Shown here piece after piece: positions 10,541-23,660 of a DNA stretch of 64,000 nucleotides. The first letter of the stretch is position 1, and the number at the start of each line of letters is the position of its first letter. A program made the translations under genes and the position numbers. Below the pieces are notes generated by a model. That model was not told where the DNA came from and searched no databases. It saw only the letters and a program-made list of their open reading frames with translations. Source of the DNA: Cervus elaphus (lineage: Eukaryota; Chordata; Mammalia; Artiodactyla; Cervidae); the NCBI RefSeq assembly GCF_910594005.1, contig NC_057823.1, positions 95,962,015-96,026,014 of the forward strand, in the 5' to 3' direction.

Positions 10541-11507
10541 TCAACAAGAAATTAGGTCCTAACACTTTGAGGTGCTTTTCGGGTTTAAGAAAGACTCATT
10601 ATTTCGGAACTTTTGAAGAATAGCTGTAGAATTTTCTAGTGTCTTCAAACAGGACATGATATAGTGGAAAGTACGCTTATCTTTGTACTTAATCCTTTTG
10701 AGTGCAAAGAATATGTACATCTAATTCTCTCATAGGTCTCAGTGTTCTGGTGCAGAATATTTCATTACCCATAGAATTTATCATTGGAGGGTTTATCAAG
10801 TTTGGCCTGGGCTTTTGTTACACATTCATTCTCTTTTAATAAAATTGTCACCACTTACACTTTGTCATGTATCTCTATATGTGGAGAGAGGTGTGAGCAC
10901 TTATCGAAAAGTTTCAATAAGTCGGGGCCATGTATCTTTCAGTTAAAATTCTTGTCAATGATTTCACTCCCTGAAAAGAGGTAAATTTGTAAAGAAGACA
11001 AATTTAGTTTTGCTAATTTGCTTTCCAATACTCATCTATTCCAGTTAGGCCTTTTCTGCTTTCCATGTTTTCTATCAAAACTTGCTGCTGGTATGGGTCA
11101 TTTTTCTTGGACCCTGCTCTCTACCTGATAATGGATTTATTTGATGACCGGCCTATGTTAACCTGTCACTGCTGCAATCCATTTAATATGCACATCTCCA
11201 GAAAGGGCTTACGTTATTGCCAAGAATTTCCATTTGGCTCAGGAGATATTTTTGGTGTTGCCCTTGGTAGGGACTGCTGACTATTATGCTGAAGACAGGA
11301 CATCCAGTCTGGCTTTGGATATTTGGTGCCTTTTTTTATTATGGGGAGAGGAATGTGCTGGACTAGTACTCAAGGTTGGTTTGGTAGGAGCTGTTATCTT
11401 CTGTTAAGCAGAAGTGAAACTAATCAGAAGTAGTGATTGCTGTATTACCAAAAACCAACCAAACAAAAAATAGAAACTCTGTAGGTCTTTTGATAAATGT
11501 CCGGGGA

Positions 11508-11716
11508 CTTCTCTGGTGGCTCAGAGGGTAGAGCGTCTGCCCGCAATGCGGGAGACCCGGGTTCGATCCCTGGGTTGGGAAGATGCCCTGGAGAAGGAAA
11601 TGGCAACCCACTCCAGTATTCTTGCCTGGAAGATCCCATGGACGGAGGAGTCTGGTAGGCTACAGTCCACCGGGTTGCAAAGAATCAGACACAACTGAGC
11701 GACATCACTTTCACTA
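11508..11716 (+). repeat. Bov-tA SINE, well preserved
   Basis: The copy is near full length: 'ggacttctctggtggctcag', then a clean tRNA-like B box 'gggttcgatccctgg', then 'gaaggaaatggcaacccact', ending 'gagcgacatcactttcac'. The intact head suggests a fairly young insertion. It is not a real tRNA gene. Confidence 0.9.
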
Positions 11717-12324
11717 GATTAGGGCAAGTGATTATTTGATGACTACCTAGTTTTATTTGTCCTCACTTGCACATAAGATTAGGGCATTTTAGAATAAATT
11801 TATGTTAAGGAATGTAGATACAGACCTCATCCTCAGGATCTGATTCAGAAGGTCTGAAGTTGGGTCTAGGAATCTACACTTCATTTTTAGCGTGCTAAAA
11901 GTATTCATCAGAAGGGAGCTTTTGAGAACTTTACTAGATAAGCAAATTTCATATGTGTGTGTGTGTGTCTATTTTTAAATGCTTTCTAGTTTGTGGTATG
12001 GCCCAAGGTAAATTTCCAGAGGGTGGAAAATCATTGATATTTTGAAGCCCCAGCACTGAAAACAATTTAAACACGTTTATGTTTCCCAAAGCCCCCAAGA
12101 ATCACTTTAATACTACATCCTCGTGTGTAATCTAACAAGGGGGACTTCCCTATCTTTATAAAACTATTTTTGTTTTCAGATTGGCTTCCAAGTGAAAGTA
12201 TTTCCCAACTTCCAAAATGGGAAGTGTGGATAATAAATTAGATGTTCATGAATTATAAGGCAGTATAAAATTGTGATTTCATCATTTTAATCTTACAAAT
12301 AGCAGTTATCCTGTTAGGTATGTG

Positions 12325-12445
12325 CCTGTGTGTGCTCAGTCATGTCCAGCTCTTTTAGACCTCATAGCCTGCCAGGTTTCTCTCCAGGGGATTTCTCAGG
12401 CAGGAATACTGGAGTGGGTTGCTATTTCCTACTCCAGTGCATACC
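12325..12445 (-). repeat. truncated antisense Bov-tA SINE
   Basis: Only the 3' half of the SINE is present in reverse ('tgctcagtcatgtccagctc' to 'gggttgctatttcctactcc'). The tRNA-like head is missing. Confidence 0.8.
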
Positions 12446-13138
12446 TACAGAGGTATGCATTTGTTTAAAAAAAATTTTTTTTTTTAGCATCTATCAAAGC
12501 TCATCTATGTGAGCTTACTGCATTGTGTTCATGTGTAGTTTTTTTTGTTCTGAAATAACTTACCATATTGAGAAAAAAAAAAAACAACGGAAGATAATAG
12601 TTTACAATAGTTTACAATGGAAGATAATAGTTCACATGATAGAATATAAGTTAAATTCTGCTTTTACTTTTCTGTCTTCAATCTTTATTTCAGTTAAGGG
12701 AAATAGGAGTATATAGGATTCGAATATTAACATCACTTAGTAGTATAAGGTCAAGGCTGTAACTAGAAACCAGTCCAGCTGTTAACTGGAAAGCAGAGGT
12801 GGAAAAGTTCTGTACATAACAACTTCCCCAAAAAGGTATCTTGAGACAACATCAGTATCATATTTTAGAAACTATTAGAACCAGTGATTATTATTTATCT
12901 GGAGATGATTCTTGAGAACTCAACTTGATAGAGACAGAACCAGAAAGATTGATTATAAGGAAATTATCATATAGAGAATGAGAAGGGTGATTTCTTTCTC
13001 AGGAATCAGGCAGACACCATTTTTGTAATGCCTGTTTACAAGTAGATTTTCTGCTAGGCCCAGTTAGCAGAAGCCCCAGAAACGTGCTATCAGTTAATGG
13101 TAACCTGATCCTAAATCAAGATGGGGGAAGAATAGGAT

Positions 13139-15198
13139 GGGGAGACCTATTACGATTATACAGTGGAAGTGACAAATAGAGTCAGGGGATTAGATCTGAT
13201 AGAGTGCCTGAAGAACTATGGACAGAGGTTCAGGACATTGTACAGGGGGCAGTGATCAAGATCATCCCCAAGGAAAAAAAAATGCAAAAACGCAAAATGG
13301 TTGTCTGATGAGGCCTTACAAATAGCCGAGAAAAGAAGAGAAGTGAAAGGCAAAGGAGAAAAGGAAAGATATACCCATCTGAATGCAGAGTTCCAAAGAA
13401 TAGCAAGGAGAGATAAGAAAGCCTTCCTCAGTGATCAGTGCAAAGAAATAAAGGAAAAGCATAGAATGGGAAAGACTAGAGATCTCTTCAAGAAAATTAG
13501 AGATACCAAGGGAACGTTCCATGCAAGGATTGGCATAATAAAGGACAGAAATGGTATGGACTTAACAGAAGCAGAAGACATTAAGAAGAGGTGGCAAGAA
13601 TACACAGAACTCTACAAAAAAGATCTTTACCACCCAGATAACCACGATGGTATGATCACTCACCTAGAGCCAAACATCCTGGAATGCAAAGTCAAGTGGG
13701 CCTCAGGAAGCATCACTACGAACAAAGCTAGTAGAGGTGATGGAATTCCAGTTGAGCTCTTTCAAATCCTAAAAGATGATGCTGTGAAAGTGCTGCACTC
13801 AGTATGCCAGCAAATCTGGAAAACTCAGCTGTGGCCACAGGACTGGAAAAGGTCAGTTTTCATTCCAATCCCAAAGAAAGGCAATGCCAAAGAATGTTCA
13901 AACTACTGCAAAATTGTACTCATCTCACATGCTAGCTAACTAATGCTCAAAATTCTCCAAGCCAGACTTCAACAGTACATGAACCATGAACTTTAGATGT
14001 TCACGGTTTTAGCTGTGATTTTCTAAGTTGGATTTAGAAAAGGCAGAGGAACCAGAGATCAAATTGCCAACATCCACTGGATCACTGAAAAAGCAAGAGA
14101 GTTCCAGAAAAAACATCTACTTTTGCTTTATTGACTACACCAAAGCCTTTGACTGTGTGGATCACCACCAACTGTGGGAAATTCTTTAAGAGATGGGAAT
14201 ACCAGACCACCAGACCTGTCTCCTGAGAAATCTGTATGCAGGTCAAGAAGCAACAGTTAGAATTGGACATGGAAAAACAGACTGGTTCCAAATTGGGAAA
14301 GGAGTCCGTCAAGGCTGTATATTTTCACCCTGCTTATTTAACTTGTATGCATCATGTGAAATGCCAGGCTGGATGAAACATGAGCTAGAATCAAGATTGC
14401 CAGGAGAAATATCAATAACCTCAGATATGCAGATGACACCACCCTTATGGCAGAAAGTGAAGAGGAACTAAAGAGCCTCTTGATGAAAGTGAAAGACGAG
14501 AGTGAAAAAGTTGACTTAAAATTCAGCATTCAAAAAACTAAGATCATGACATCCAGTTCCATCACTTCATGGCAAGTAGTTAGGGAATCAATGGAAACAG
14601 TGAGAGACTTTATTTTTTGGGGCTCCAAAATCACTGCAGCTGGTGACTACAGCTGTGAAATTAAAAGATACTTGTTTCTTGGAAGAAAAGCTATGACCAA
14701 CCTAGACAGCATATTAAAAAGCAGAGACATTACTTTGCCAACAAAGGTCCATCTAGTCAAGGCTATGGTTTTTCCAGTAATCATGTATGGATGTGAGATT
14801 TGTACTCTAAAGAAAGCTGAGTGCTGAAGAATTGATGTTTTTGAACTGTGGTGTTGGAGAAGACTCTTGAGAGTCCCTTGGACTGCAAGGAGACCCAACC
14901 AGTCCATCCTAAAGGAGATCAGTCCTGAATATTCATTGGAAAGACTGATGGTGAAGCTGAAACTCCAATACTTTGGCCACCTGATGCGAAGAACTGACTC
15001 ATTTGAAAAGACCCTGATGCTGGGAAAGATTGAAGTTGGGAGGAGAAGGGGATGACAGGATGATATGGTTTGATGGCATCCTTGACTCTATGGACATGAG
15101 TTTGAGCAAGCTCTGGGAGTTGGTGATGGACAGGGAGACCTGGCATGCTGCAGTCCATGGGGTCGCAAAGAGTCGGACATGACTGCAAAACTGAACGG
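13139..15198 (+). pseudogene. BovB LINE fragment with broken reverse-transcriptase ORF
   Basis: This is a 5'-truncated BovB (RTE clade) retrotransposon of about 2 kb in the sense of LNPEP. The longest intact piece of its ORF2 runs from about 13301 to 13939 and includes the region before the RT palm ('IPIPKKG'). A YADD box, the RT catalytic motif, is readable at about 14422-14433 in another frame, followed by the RTE C-terminal part (14447-15060). Stops at about 13937 and later, plus several frame changes, make it non-functional. It ends with the BovB tail at about 15195. BovB is known to have entered ruminant genomes by horizontal transfer; this copy is just one of many. No clear target-site duplication was found. 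Confidence 0.92.
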
Positions 15199-15327
15199 AA
15201 CCTCAATAAGAGAAAAGAAATGGAATAATCTAGTTTTGTTTTCATGCTAATATGAAAATAATAGAACATAGAAGTTAAAAAATCAATAAAACTTGGGACA
15301 GTTTTCTAAGTATTAATTAAATAAATA

Positions 15328-15537
15328 AAGTGAAAGTTGCTCAGTAGTGTCCAACTCTTTGTGACCCCATGGACTGTAGCCCACCAGGGTCCTCTGTCTA
15401 TGGAATTCTTCAGTCCAGAATACTGAAGTGGGTTGCAATTCCCTTCTTCAGGGGATCTTCCCGACCCAGGAATCAGGCCGAGGTCTCTTGCATTGCAGGC
15501 GGATTCTTTACCAACTGAGCCACCAGGGAAGCTCACA
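15328..15537 (-). repeat. antisense Bov-tA SINE
   Basis: In reverse the copy shows 'gttgctcagtagtgtccaac' at its 3' end and 'aactgagccaccagggaagc' at its tRNA-like head. It is close to full length. Confidence 0.9.
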
Positions 15538-15593
15538 AAATTCACTAGTTTTAAACAATGGTTGGAATAAGATTTTAAAAGGCTTTGTTCCCT

Positions 15594-15609
15594 CCCCCCC
15601 CCCCCCCCC
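15594..15609 (+). repeat. poly-C tract (16 C)
   Basis: There is an uninterrupted run of 16 C. The minus strand is therefore a G-run able to form a quadruplex and prone to length variation. Confidence 0.9.
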
Positions 15610-18139
15610 ATCTTGCTTTCAGGATTAAAGATGGTCTAGATAAGTGATCCAGAGAGCTCTGGTCTAGAGGTATAGGAGAAGTTAACTTCCTCAAGGCAAG
15701 AATTCTTAAAGAGATCATTTTTTTTTTTCTTCACGCTTTCTCTGGAGTCCAAAGAATATTGTGACCACATTGTTAAAGATCGTATTTTTCTGTGTATGAT
15801 TGTCTTTATAACCTGTTGATACAACATTTGTCAGCGGTAAGTTTACATTTCTATTGATTAACACTCCTGTTAGGAAACAGCAGCATTCTGACCCTCTCTG
15901 TAAAAAAATTAGGAGGTTGAAATACAGAGAGGTCGAGCCAGAATGACCCCAGAAGTTGGGTTGGAGCTGGATCAGGCCTGTAGTTCTTGGCGCTTGAGGT
16001 AAGTGAGGATGATAGTGCAGTCATATTCTGTTAATTAGTTACCGCAAGTCTTGAAAACTGTAGGAGGTTGGAGCTGGAGCTAATCCTACTACACCTTTCC
16101 ATAATTTTGGCTCGACCTGAGAAACAGTGTTTTTTGTTTTTTTAATTTGAATTCCTGGATTTGTACCTTTTAAGAGTATTCACAGAAAACTAGCAATGAA
16201 GAATGAGGAAAATTCTGGAGCCCACGGTAGTTCAGCTCCATTTTTATCTAGTGGTCTTTATAGGGAAGGCTGCTCATCGCCCTGGTATTTCTGTGCAATA
16301 GATACGGGTTCCTGTGTCTATGAAAGAGTAGTCAGGATCCCCCTGTAACCTGATTCACTGTTGTAATCTATTTGTGATTATTCCTGGGAGCGCCTGTAAG
16401 ACTCTGACTCCAAAGATCTTAAGGGGAAATCGGGATGTAGGAGAATTAGTCATGAAGATGAGAGGTATATGGAGATTTAAGGTAAGGAGGAATCGAAAAG
16501 GCAAAATGGTCAATACCTTGAGCCTTGCAAGTCTTTGTCTTAGAAATGAATCTCTTTTGGAGAGTAGAACACTCTTGTGTGAGGCTGAAAGACAAGAGTT
16601 GGGGTTGGAAAGGTGAAGTAGGTGGGTCTGGTTGGACAAAAGGAATCGAGGGGAGAGGGGATGAATGAGTTAAGGCTGGCACTTGAGGGCCCTGGAAGAA
16701 GATAGAAAACATTTGCCATGAGTTTAATCATACTGTGTATTTTTCTTTCCTAGTCAGAAAAGTCACAACTGCTTGTAAGTTAGTGCTGTTCACTTTCCTG
16801 AATGTTTCAGATCTCAAGGAGGAAAAATTATAAAGAAAGCTACTGACTCATTGACCCACCATGGGATGATCATGGTGGCAGTCACTGTTCTTTATTGACT
16901 GGTTTTGTCTCACGTTTGTTCTGATGTTTATGGTAGAACAATGAATCAATTAAAGAAAAAATTCCGACCTTTGCATCTAAAAAAAACTAGGAGGAAATCA
17001 CTTCCAAATAAAGAAAATTTAGTCTTCCAAGGGAGTTTGAGAAAACAATGCAGAATCAAGTTCAACTGTCAAAGACTCTCTGAAGTTCTTTTCCTTAATG
17101 AATGTCCTCCCAGGCATTTCTGCCACATAGTTCAAGAGTGTGGTCATCAAAACAGAACTCCAGCCAATTGTCTGGACTTCTGTAGATGGCGGGATTAGAT
17201 GGTCAAGAGTCTTCTCCAGGCCTCTGTGCTATTTGGGGAGGCCAAAGCCAGGGATCTGGGAGGAAGGGTGTTTAAGGAGGCGTTCCCATGTTTCTACAAG
17301 GGAGAGAGCTTGGTAAGCTGGGAGGATGGGAGAATGGGAAATGCAGTGAGAGAACTGGACCTCTTTGGGTTGGGCATGTGTCTTTGCTCCCTGGATCTCA
17401 CAAGCAGATGATGACCAGGTCTGTGTGGTAGCCCTGTTGTCTGTAGTTGTCTGTTTCCTAGACAACTGCCTCAGATGTCATTTGGTGCCATAAAGGAAAT
17501 TTCTGGTGGGCAGGAAGGATTTGGCTCATGATATTCCTCACAGTTGAAATTGTTATAAGATTTAAACTAGTTATTAGAATTTTCATCACCTCAACACCAT
17601 TATACCATTTCAGAGTTCTCTTTGATGGAGAAATGGAGTTTAGTGGGAGTGATTAAGGAGACCTAAGTGTGATTTGAAGACAGAAGTAGTATTACATTTA
17701 TCTAGTTTCTTCTTGATTTCCCCATAAATTGTCTTAGTTTCCCATAATTGTCAAAAGGGTTAAGTAAGGCCACTGGGGCTTGGTGGGAGGATCTAGTGTA
17801 TCCTGGATATATCAAGTTGATGCCCATACGTTTGGGCTGGTTTCCCTTTATACTTTTAGCAGTAGTTTCTCTGCTTTTTAAATGCTTAGTACCTAAACCT
17901 TTTGGGCCACTGATACTGTCCTTTTAATATGTAGATTTGATGCCCAGATTAAGAAAACAATTCAGACTAAGCGTAGAGGGTTGAGTTTGGGGCAATAAGA
18001 AATGCACTGCCAGTTAAAACAGCAACCTCACTTCCATCAGCATTCATACAGGCTTCCCAGAGGCTTAGTAACTTTTTGTTTAGAGGAAGCACACAGAAGA
18101 ATAATTCAATGTAGGAAGGAAGGTCTATGTAGGAAGGAA

Positions 18140-18665
18140 GTTCTCCTTGGAAGGAAAGTTATGACCAACCTAGACAGCATATTAAAAAGCAGAGACATTA
18201 CTTTGCCATCAAAGGTCCGTCTAGCCAAGGCTCTGGTTTTTCCAGTAGTCATGTATGGATGTGAGAGTTGGACTATAAAGAAAGCTGAACGCTGAAGAAT
18301 TGATGCTTTTGAACTGTAGTGTTGGAGAAGACTCTTGAGAGTCCCTTGGACAGCAAGGAGATGCAACCAGTCCACCCTAAAGGAGATCAGTCCTGGGTGT
18401 TCATTGGAAGGACTGATGCTGAAGCTGAAACTCCAATACTTTGGCCACCTGATGCGAAGAACTGACTCATTGGAAAAGACCCTGATGCTGGGAAAGATTG
18501 AGGGCAGGAGGAGAAGGGGACGACAGAGAATGAGATGGTTGGATGGCATCACTGACTTGATGGACATGAGTTGGAGTAAACTCCAGGAGTTGGTGATGGA
18601 CAGGGAGGCCTGGCATGCTGCGATTCATGGAGTCGCATGTTGGACATGACTGAGTGACTGAGCTG
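18140..18665 (+). repeat. BovB LINE 3' fragment
   Basis: This carries the BovB ORF2 C-terminal coding region: 'VMTNLDSILKSRDITLP' is readable in frame, as is 'LKEISPGCSLEGLMLK', with a stop (TGA) at about 18293 between them. It is 5' truncated and ends in the BovB tail 'gagctgaactgaaatgaact'. Confidence 0.9.
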
Positions 18666-20855
18666 AACTGAAATGAACTGAATGTTCACTAAAGTGTGGC
18701 TAGCCTTAAGTGTGCTTGTTCACTACAGTTGGATGCTATTGAGGTAAAGACTTGAAGAACTCGTGCATAGAAACTTTTTTTGACAGATAGTCAAGTGACA
18801 GTGACTATTGGTAGAAAAAAATGTGGTTTCAGTCCCGGATTTATGGTTAATCACTATTTTTTTTTTAAAAATAGATTAATGATAATCAAACTGATCCTCA
18901 GTAAGTTGTATTTTTATGGCAAAGTTTTTGCTATAGATTTGATACTATCATTTATTTTGTGTTTTATCAGTCTGATAGAAAAATATTTCAGAGAAATATC
19001 AACAAATTAAGTATTAGTTCAGATCCGTCTGAGATCAAGTCTAGCAGATTTATTTACCAACTGAGGTGTTTTCTAACTCACAGGCAATGTTTATAAGAAC
19101 ATTAGAGTTCTTATAAATTTCTTCTGCAGATCTCATGCAGTAATATGCATTCTCTGTTAAATCACTCAGAGGTGTTTCTTATGCCTAATGCCATTTTTAA
19201 AATAAGGAATTATGCAGTTAATATTTTTTTGAACAATATCCGGGTAGTTGAAATTAAAAACAAGCTTTTTACCTTTAAATATTATAAGGTTTGTGACTTT
19301 GCCTGAGAGATTAATGAGCATAAATATTTAGTCATCACTGACATTTTCAGTTACTTTTTCTAGCTAAATCTGTCAAAGAGGTACCCTGAGGATTGTCCAG
19401 GACTGTGGGAACTTTGTTGTGAGGAAGGATTTTTAGAAATAGTTTGTAAAATAAAGATTATGTTTGATTGGAGAACAAATTTGATACAAGCATAAATATT
19501 AGGATAAAATAAGTTAGCCTAGAAAAGGAAAGGAAAATTGAAAATTAAGCTAAAATAATATTTTTTTGCCACAAGGATATTGGCTAACTTTTAAGTGACC
19601 AAAATGGCATATCTTTATGTGAATCTGATCATTGTTGTAATAATAAATAGAAGGATTAGGAACTAAATACTCTTCATATGCTGAACTGTTTGTGTTTTTA
19701 GTCCATGGACTATGATGTTGCACTGATAACTTGATGCATTTCGGTGTCCTCTAGCCAGAGTTGTTTAACTAGATTATTTCCAATGTGGAATTGACAAACA
19801 TTTTTGAGTGCTGGCTTTTCAGTAGAACTAAATGGTTATTATTATAACCTTGTACAATATCATAAATTTTTTGTTTTCTCTTGGTTCTATATTGCTGCTG
19901 TGGATAGCAACCAGAGAAAATAAATGCAGAAATATATAGTACAAAAACTTGGTAGAAGATGAGTGCTTTGAGCTTAATTCTGTTTTATTGAAACCAGGTA
20001 GTGATGGGGTTCAAAGCTACTTGATGATTGTCTTCTCTTTTTTGTTGTTATTTTCCTTTTTTTTTTTTTTTCATTTTGGATTTTTTCCTGTTTACATCAT
20101 GCTAACAGTTTTTCTTCATCTCTTATTTTTATCACCCAAGGCTAAAAATATAACAAACCAAAATTAGTTTTCCATGTCTCCTTGCTGCATTCTTCTACTG
20201 GGGAGTTAGGAGTGGGTCAGAGAAGACTGTGAATGTTTGAGTACAGATTTTCTTGCATACTGTCTTAAACTGCCTCAATTAACAAGTATTTTTTAAATTT
20301 GTGTTTGACATGCCCCTACTTCTCTCTTTCTAAAAAGATAACCCTATTGAAATGAATACCTTCACCTACCTTCACCGTATGCTCACTTGTTCCAAGCTTT
20401 TTTCTTAAAGCTGGAGTACAACTATGAATGCAGAATGGTCTCTGCCCTTGAGGAGCTTCTAGTCTAGCAGAGTTAATTTTTTTTTTTTTTAAAGGTATAC
20501 AGATGCACAAATCAGTATACTCCCTTCAAAAACTTTCAGAGTTTAAGGCCAGGTCCCATCCCACACCACTTTCCTTAGGTACATTTGGTTTTGTACTTTT
20601 ATTTTTTCATTTTAGAGATCTCTCCGTGAATCTACCTCATTTTGTAAGACTACTGTGTAGAATATTGTAATAGTGAAGAGCAGTCAGACCGCTCCTTTCA
20701 AATCCTGGCTTCTCACTAGCTCTGTGATTCTTATCTAAGGATGTTACCAAGAGGTTTTAATATCTTTAGATAAAACACTAAAATATGTACAGTAACTCAA
20801 AACATTTTCTCATATTCACTGAAGTTTAAGATATGGGGGGTGGTTTGGCATATTC

Positions 20856-21050
20856 CGGGCTTGCCTGGTGGCTCAGCTGGTAAAGAATCCGCCTGCAATG
20901 CGGGAGACCTGTGTTCAATCCCGGGGTTGGGAAGATCCCCTGGAGAAGGGAAAGGCTACCCACTCCAGTATTCTGGCCTGGAGAGTTCCATGGAGTACAC
21001 AGCCCATGGGGTCGCAGAGTCGGACAAGACTGAGCAACTTTCACTTTCAC
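20856..21050 (+). repeat. Bov-tA SINE with 11-bp target-site duplication
   Basis: A full-length copy starting 'gggcttgcctggtggctcag' and ending 'gagcaactttcactttcac'. A perfect duplication 'ttggcatattc' flanks it at 20845-20855 and 21051-21061. Confidence 0.92.
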
Positions 21051-21358
21051 TTGGCATATTCTAGCCAGAGTGAGATTTTGAAAATTGGGGAACATGTATT
21101 TCTTACATCTTGTTTTAGTAACATTAAAGGCTTCAGGCTACTACAGGAGAGGATTCTTTCCAATTCATATTTATTAACAATTATTATGCATTTGTGATTC
21201 TTTTGGGGAAGTGTTGCCTAAGAGTAGAAAACCTGTTCATTTCTACATCCAGTTTAATTCTGGTTTAGGTGTGTTTTTCCAGTTTCTGCTGGCAAATGTT
21301 ATACATAACACCTCATTATTCGTACAAGTAGAACTTGTTTCAGTCTTAGGTGTTTTAT

Positions 21359-21361
21359 ACA

Positions 21362-21384
<23 letters not shown>
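21359..21384 (+). repeat. (TA)n microsatellite followed by T tract
   Basis: About 13 TA units are followed by a run of about 13 T. Cruciform-prone and length-variable DNA; no gene nearby. Confidence 0.85.
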
Positions 21385-21392
<8 letters not shown>

Positions 21393-23289
21393 TTTAATCT
21401 ATTAGGTGGGAGTTGAAATAGTGAGGAATTAAAGACCTAAAGGGGTAGTGTTAGGATGATAGGATAAGGGAACTTCATTTACTGACAGTGAGGCCGGTAT
21501 ATATCACAGACATCAGGAATGCAAACAAAGATGTCCGTAGTTTAATATGTATTTAAGTTCATACCTATGTTGTTATGTATCCTCACAGGAAGCGTACTAA
21601 GAAGCTGGTTTTACTAGTGAATTTGTATTTCTGCTAGTGACTGTGACACTTATTTTACTGTTATTTTTTGCTAACTAAATGTAACTTGGCAGCAGCTTTT
21701 GGCTCTGAGAATCTATTTTGAATTATGGCAGTTACCTCCTTACTCCATCCCTTGCCAGGAGTCTCTAGATCTGGTTTTTATTTGTTTTTTCTCGTAAGGA
21801 CAATATTTTGAACTTCTGAAACAAATAAAGTAGTGATTTTCATCAAACAGCAAGGTGAAGATGTAAGGAATAGTGGTCAGAGAGTTTGGTGGCCCCGTGA
21901 GTGGACTGCATGGGAAGAGAGTGGAGGTATTCCTCATTGTGGGCTGTAATTGCCCTGAGATGCCTCAGGGTTAAGAAGATAGCGTTTTCCCACAGGAGTA
22001 AGTTACTGGAGTCCACGTTTATTCCCAGGGATGCTCAAAGAAGTGTAAGGTGTGTTATGAAAGCAGAAGTACTGCTTGTTTAAGATTCATATTCTCAATG
22101 GTTCAAACCACATTTCAAATTCTGTGTAAAGAACACACGTGCTTGTTCAGCCAGGAACCATCAGTTACATTTAACAGATAAAAACACAGTTTCCTTGTAT
22201 TTGGTTCCTACTAGAGTTTGCACCTAATATAGTGTTTCATATGTATTAGTTCAGTAAATGTTAATCTGAAACTAATACTACATTAGACTACCTCTAAAAC
22301 ATTTAGATAAGAACTTTGCTTTGTGCTCTTTTAATTTAGAGGGTTTTTAAAATTTTGTTCAAGTAAAGTTGAATTTCAGTGCCTCTCCTTTTTCTATAAA
22401 TATCTCTATAGCAGAGTAATTTCAAGTCACTTTTTTTGAATATTCTTATCAATGTTCATTCAGCTTCCCTTTCCACTGAAATGCATTTCGAGCACTTGGT
22501 GTGTTTCAGCACTTATGCCTGCTTTGTGCAGGGAAGATAGTGCCGAATAAGACATGGTCTCTGTGTTTGAGGAAAGGCGATGCTGAGAGGGAGGGAGTCT
22601 CTTACTCTGAAGCATTTTCAAAATCAAAATTTAAGACTGATCCACCATTTGCCTCCCTCATCCTTTTCATCTGCTGGGCCTTTCTCGCAGCTGGAGAGCT
22701 GCTGTGGATTGGAGACCACAGGGGTTCAGTTAAATCAGTTTCTTTTCCTGCAGGGAAAAGGGCCTGCTGACCAACCTGCCCTTCGTTAGAGAGCCACGGA
22801 AACAATTCCCAAGCCAGTTAGATTTGACTTAAGAAAAAAAAAGAAGAATTTCCTGGAATTGGTAAGAGGCATGAAGGGTCTTGCAGAAGCCTTCCTGTGA
22901 CCCTTCTGGAAAGAGTGAAGGAGGTGAAACCATGTCGTAGCTGTCAGTCTTAGAGCCGTTGAGAGGTGGGGCTCTCTTAACAGCTAACGGTATGAGCAAG
23001 TTACAGTATGAACTGAGATATGAAAGCATGAATTTTAGACCTGACACTAACCAGTAGGAAAAAATGTGGCTGTTTCTGTCCTGATAATAATCAAAGGAAA
23101 AAAGAAAAAAAAAAGTAGGCGACATCTTGAGAAGAACACCACTTCACCATCTCCTTAGTGGCCACATAACATAAGGTATGGTGTGTGAACTGTGCAGACA
23201 TGTATTCCGTGTCTCCTGCCCCCCTAAAAAAAAAAAAACAAACTCCCATTTTCGTCCTCTCACTCAGTATATTTATGGAGTGCTTATAT

Positions 23290-23660
23290 GGAAACAGAAT
23301 CTATAGGCAGGGCACCACAGACGGGGTGTCTTAAATCCCACGGACTGGGCAGCTAAGCGGAAATGTTCTGAGAGTGTGAAGGTTAGGAGTTCAAGAGGGA
23401 GGTGCTGGCCTGGTTAGTTTCTGGTGAGAGGCTCTTCCTGGCTTGCAGATGGCAGCTCCTTGCCGTGTCCTCGCGTGGCCTCTCCTCTGCACGTACAGAG
23501 CGAGCTCTGTGCCTTCCCCTTATAAGAATGCCAGTCCTTTCAGCCCTGCTCCCGTGGCCTCATTTCACTCGAATTCCCTCCTTAAAGGCCGTATCTCCCA
23601 ACACGTCTCACTGGGGATCTGTGCTCTAGTATATGAAGCTGGGGGCAGAGGGGAGGAATC
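23290..23660 (-). repeat. antisense degenerate MaLR-like LTR
   Basis: Blocks 'gtttctggtgagaggctctt', 'cctggcttgcagatggcagc' and 'ccttataagaatgccagtcc' are the reverse of those typical for the LTR-like repeat at 1300-2005. The family name is uncertain. Open frames through it carry no recognisable protein. Confidence 0.45.

Noticed and set aside
11508..11600. tRNA-like sequence with good A/B-box resemblance
   Set aside because: It is the head of a Bov-tA SINE. It lacks a foldable complete cloverleaf with acceptor pairing, and the same sequence recurs many times in the window.
13139..15198. Possible functional BovB retrotransposon
   Set aside because: It is truncated at the 5' end, lacks the endonuclease part, and has stops and frame changes in the reverse transcriptase.
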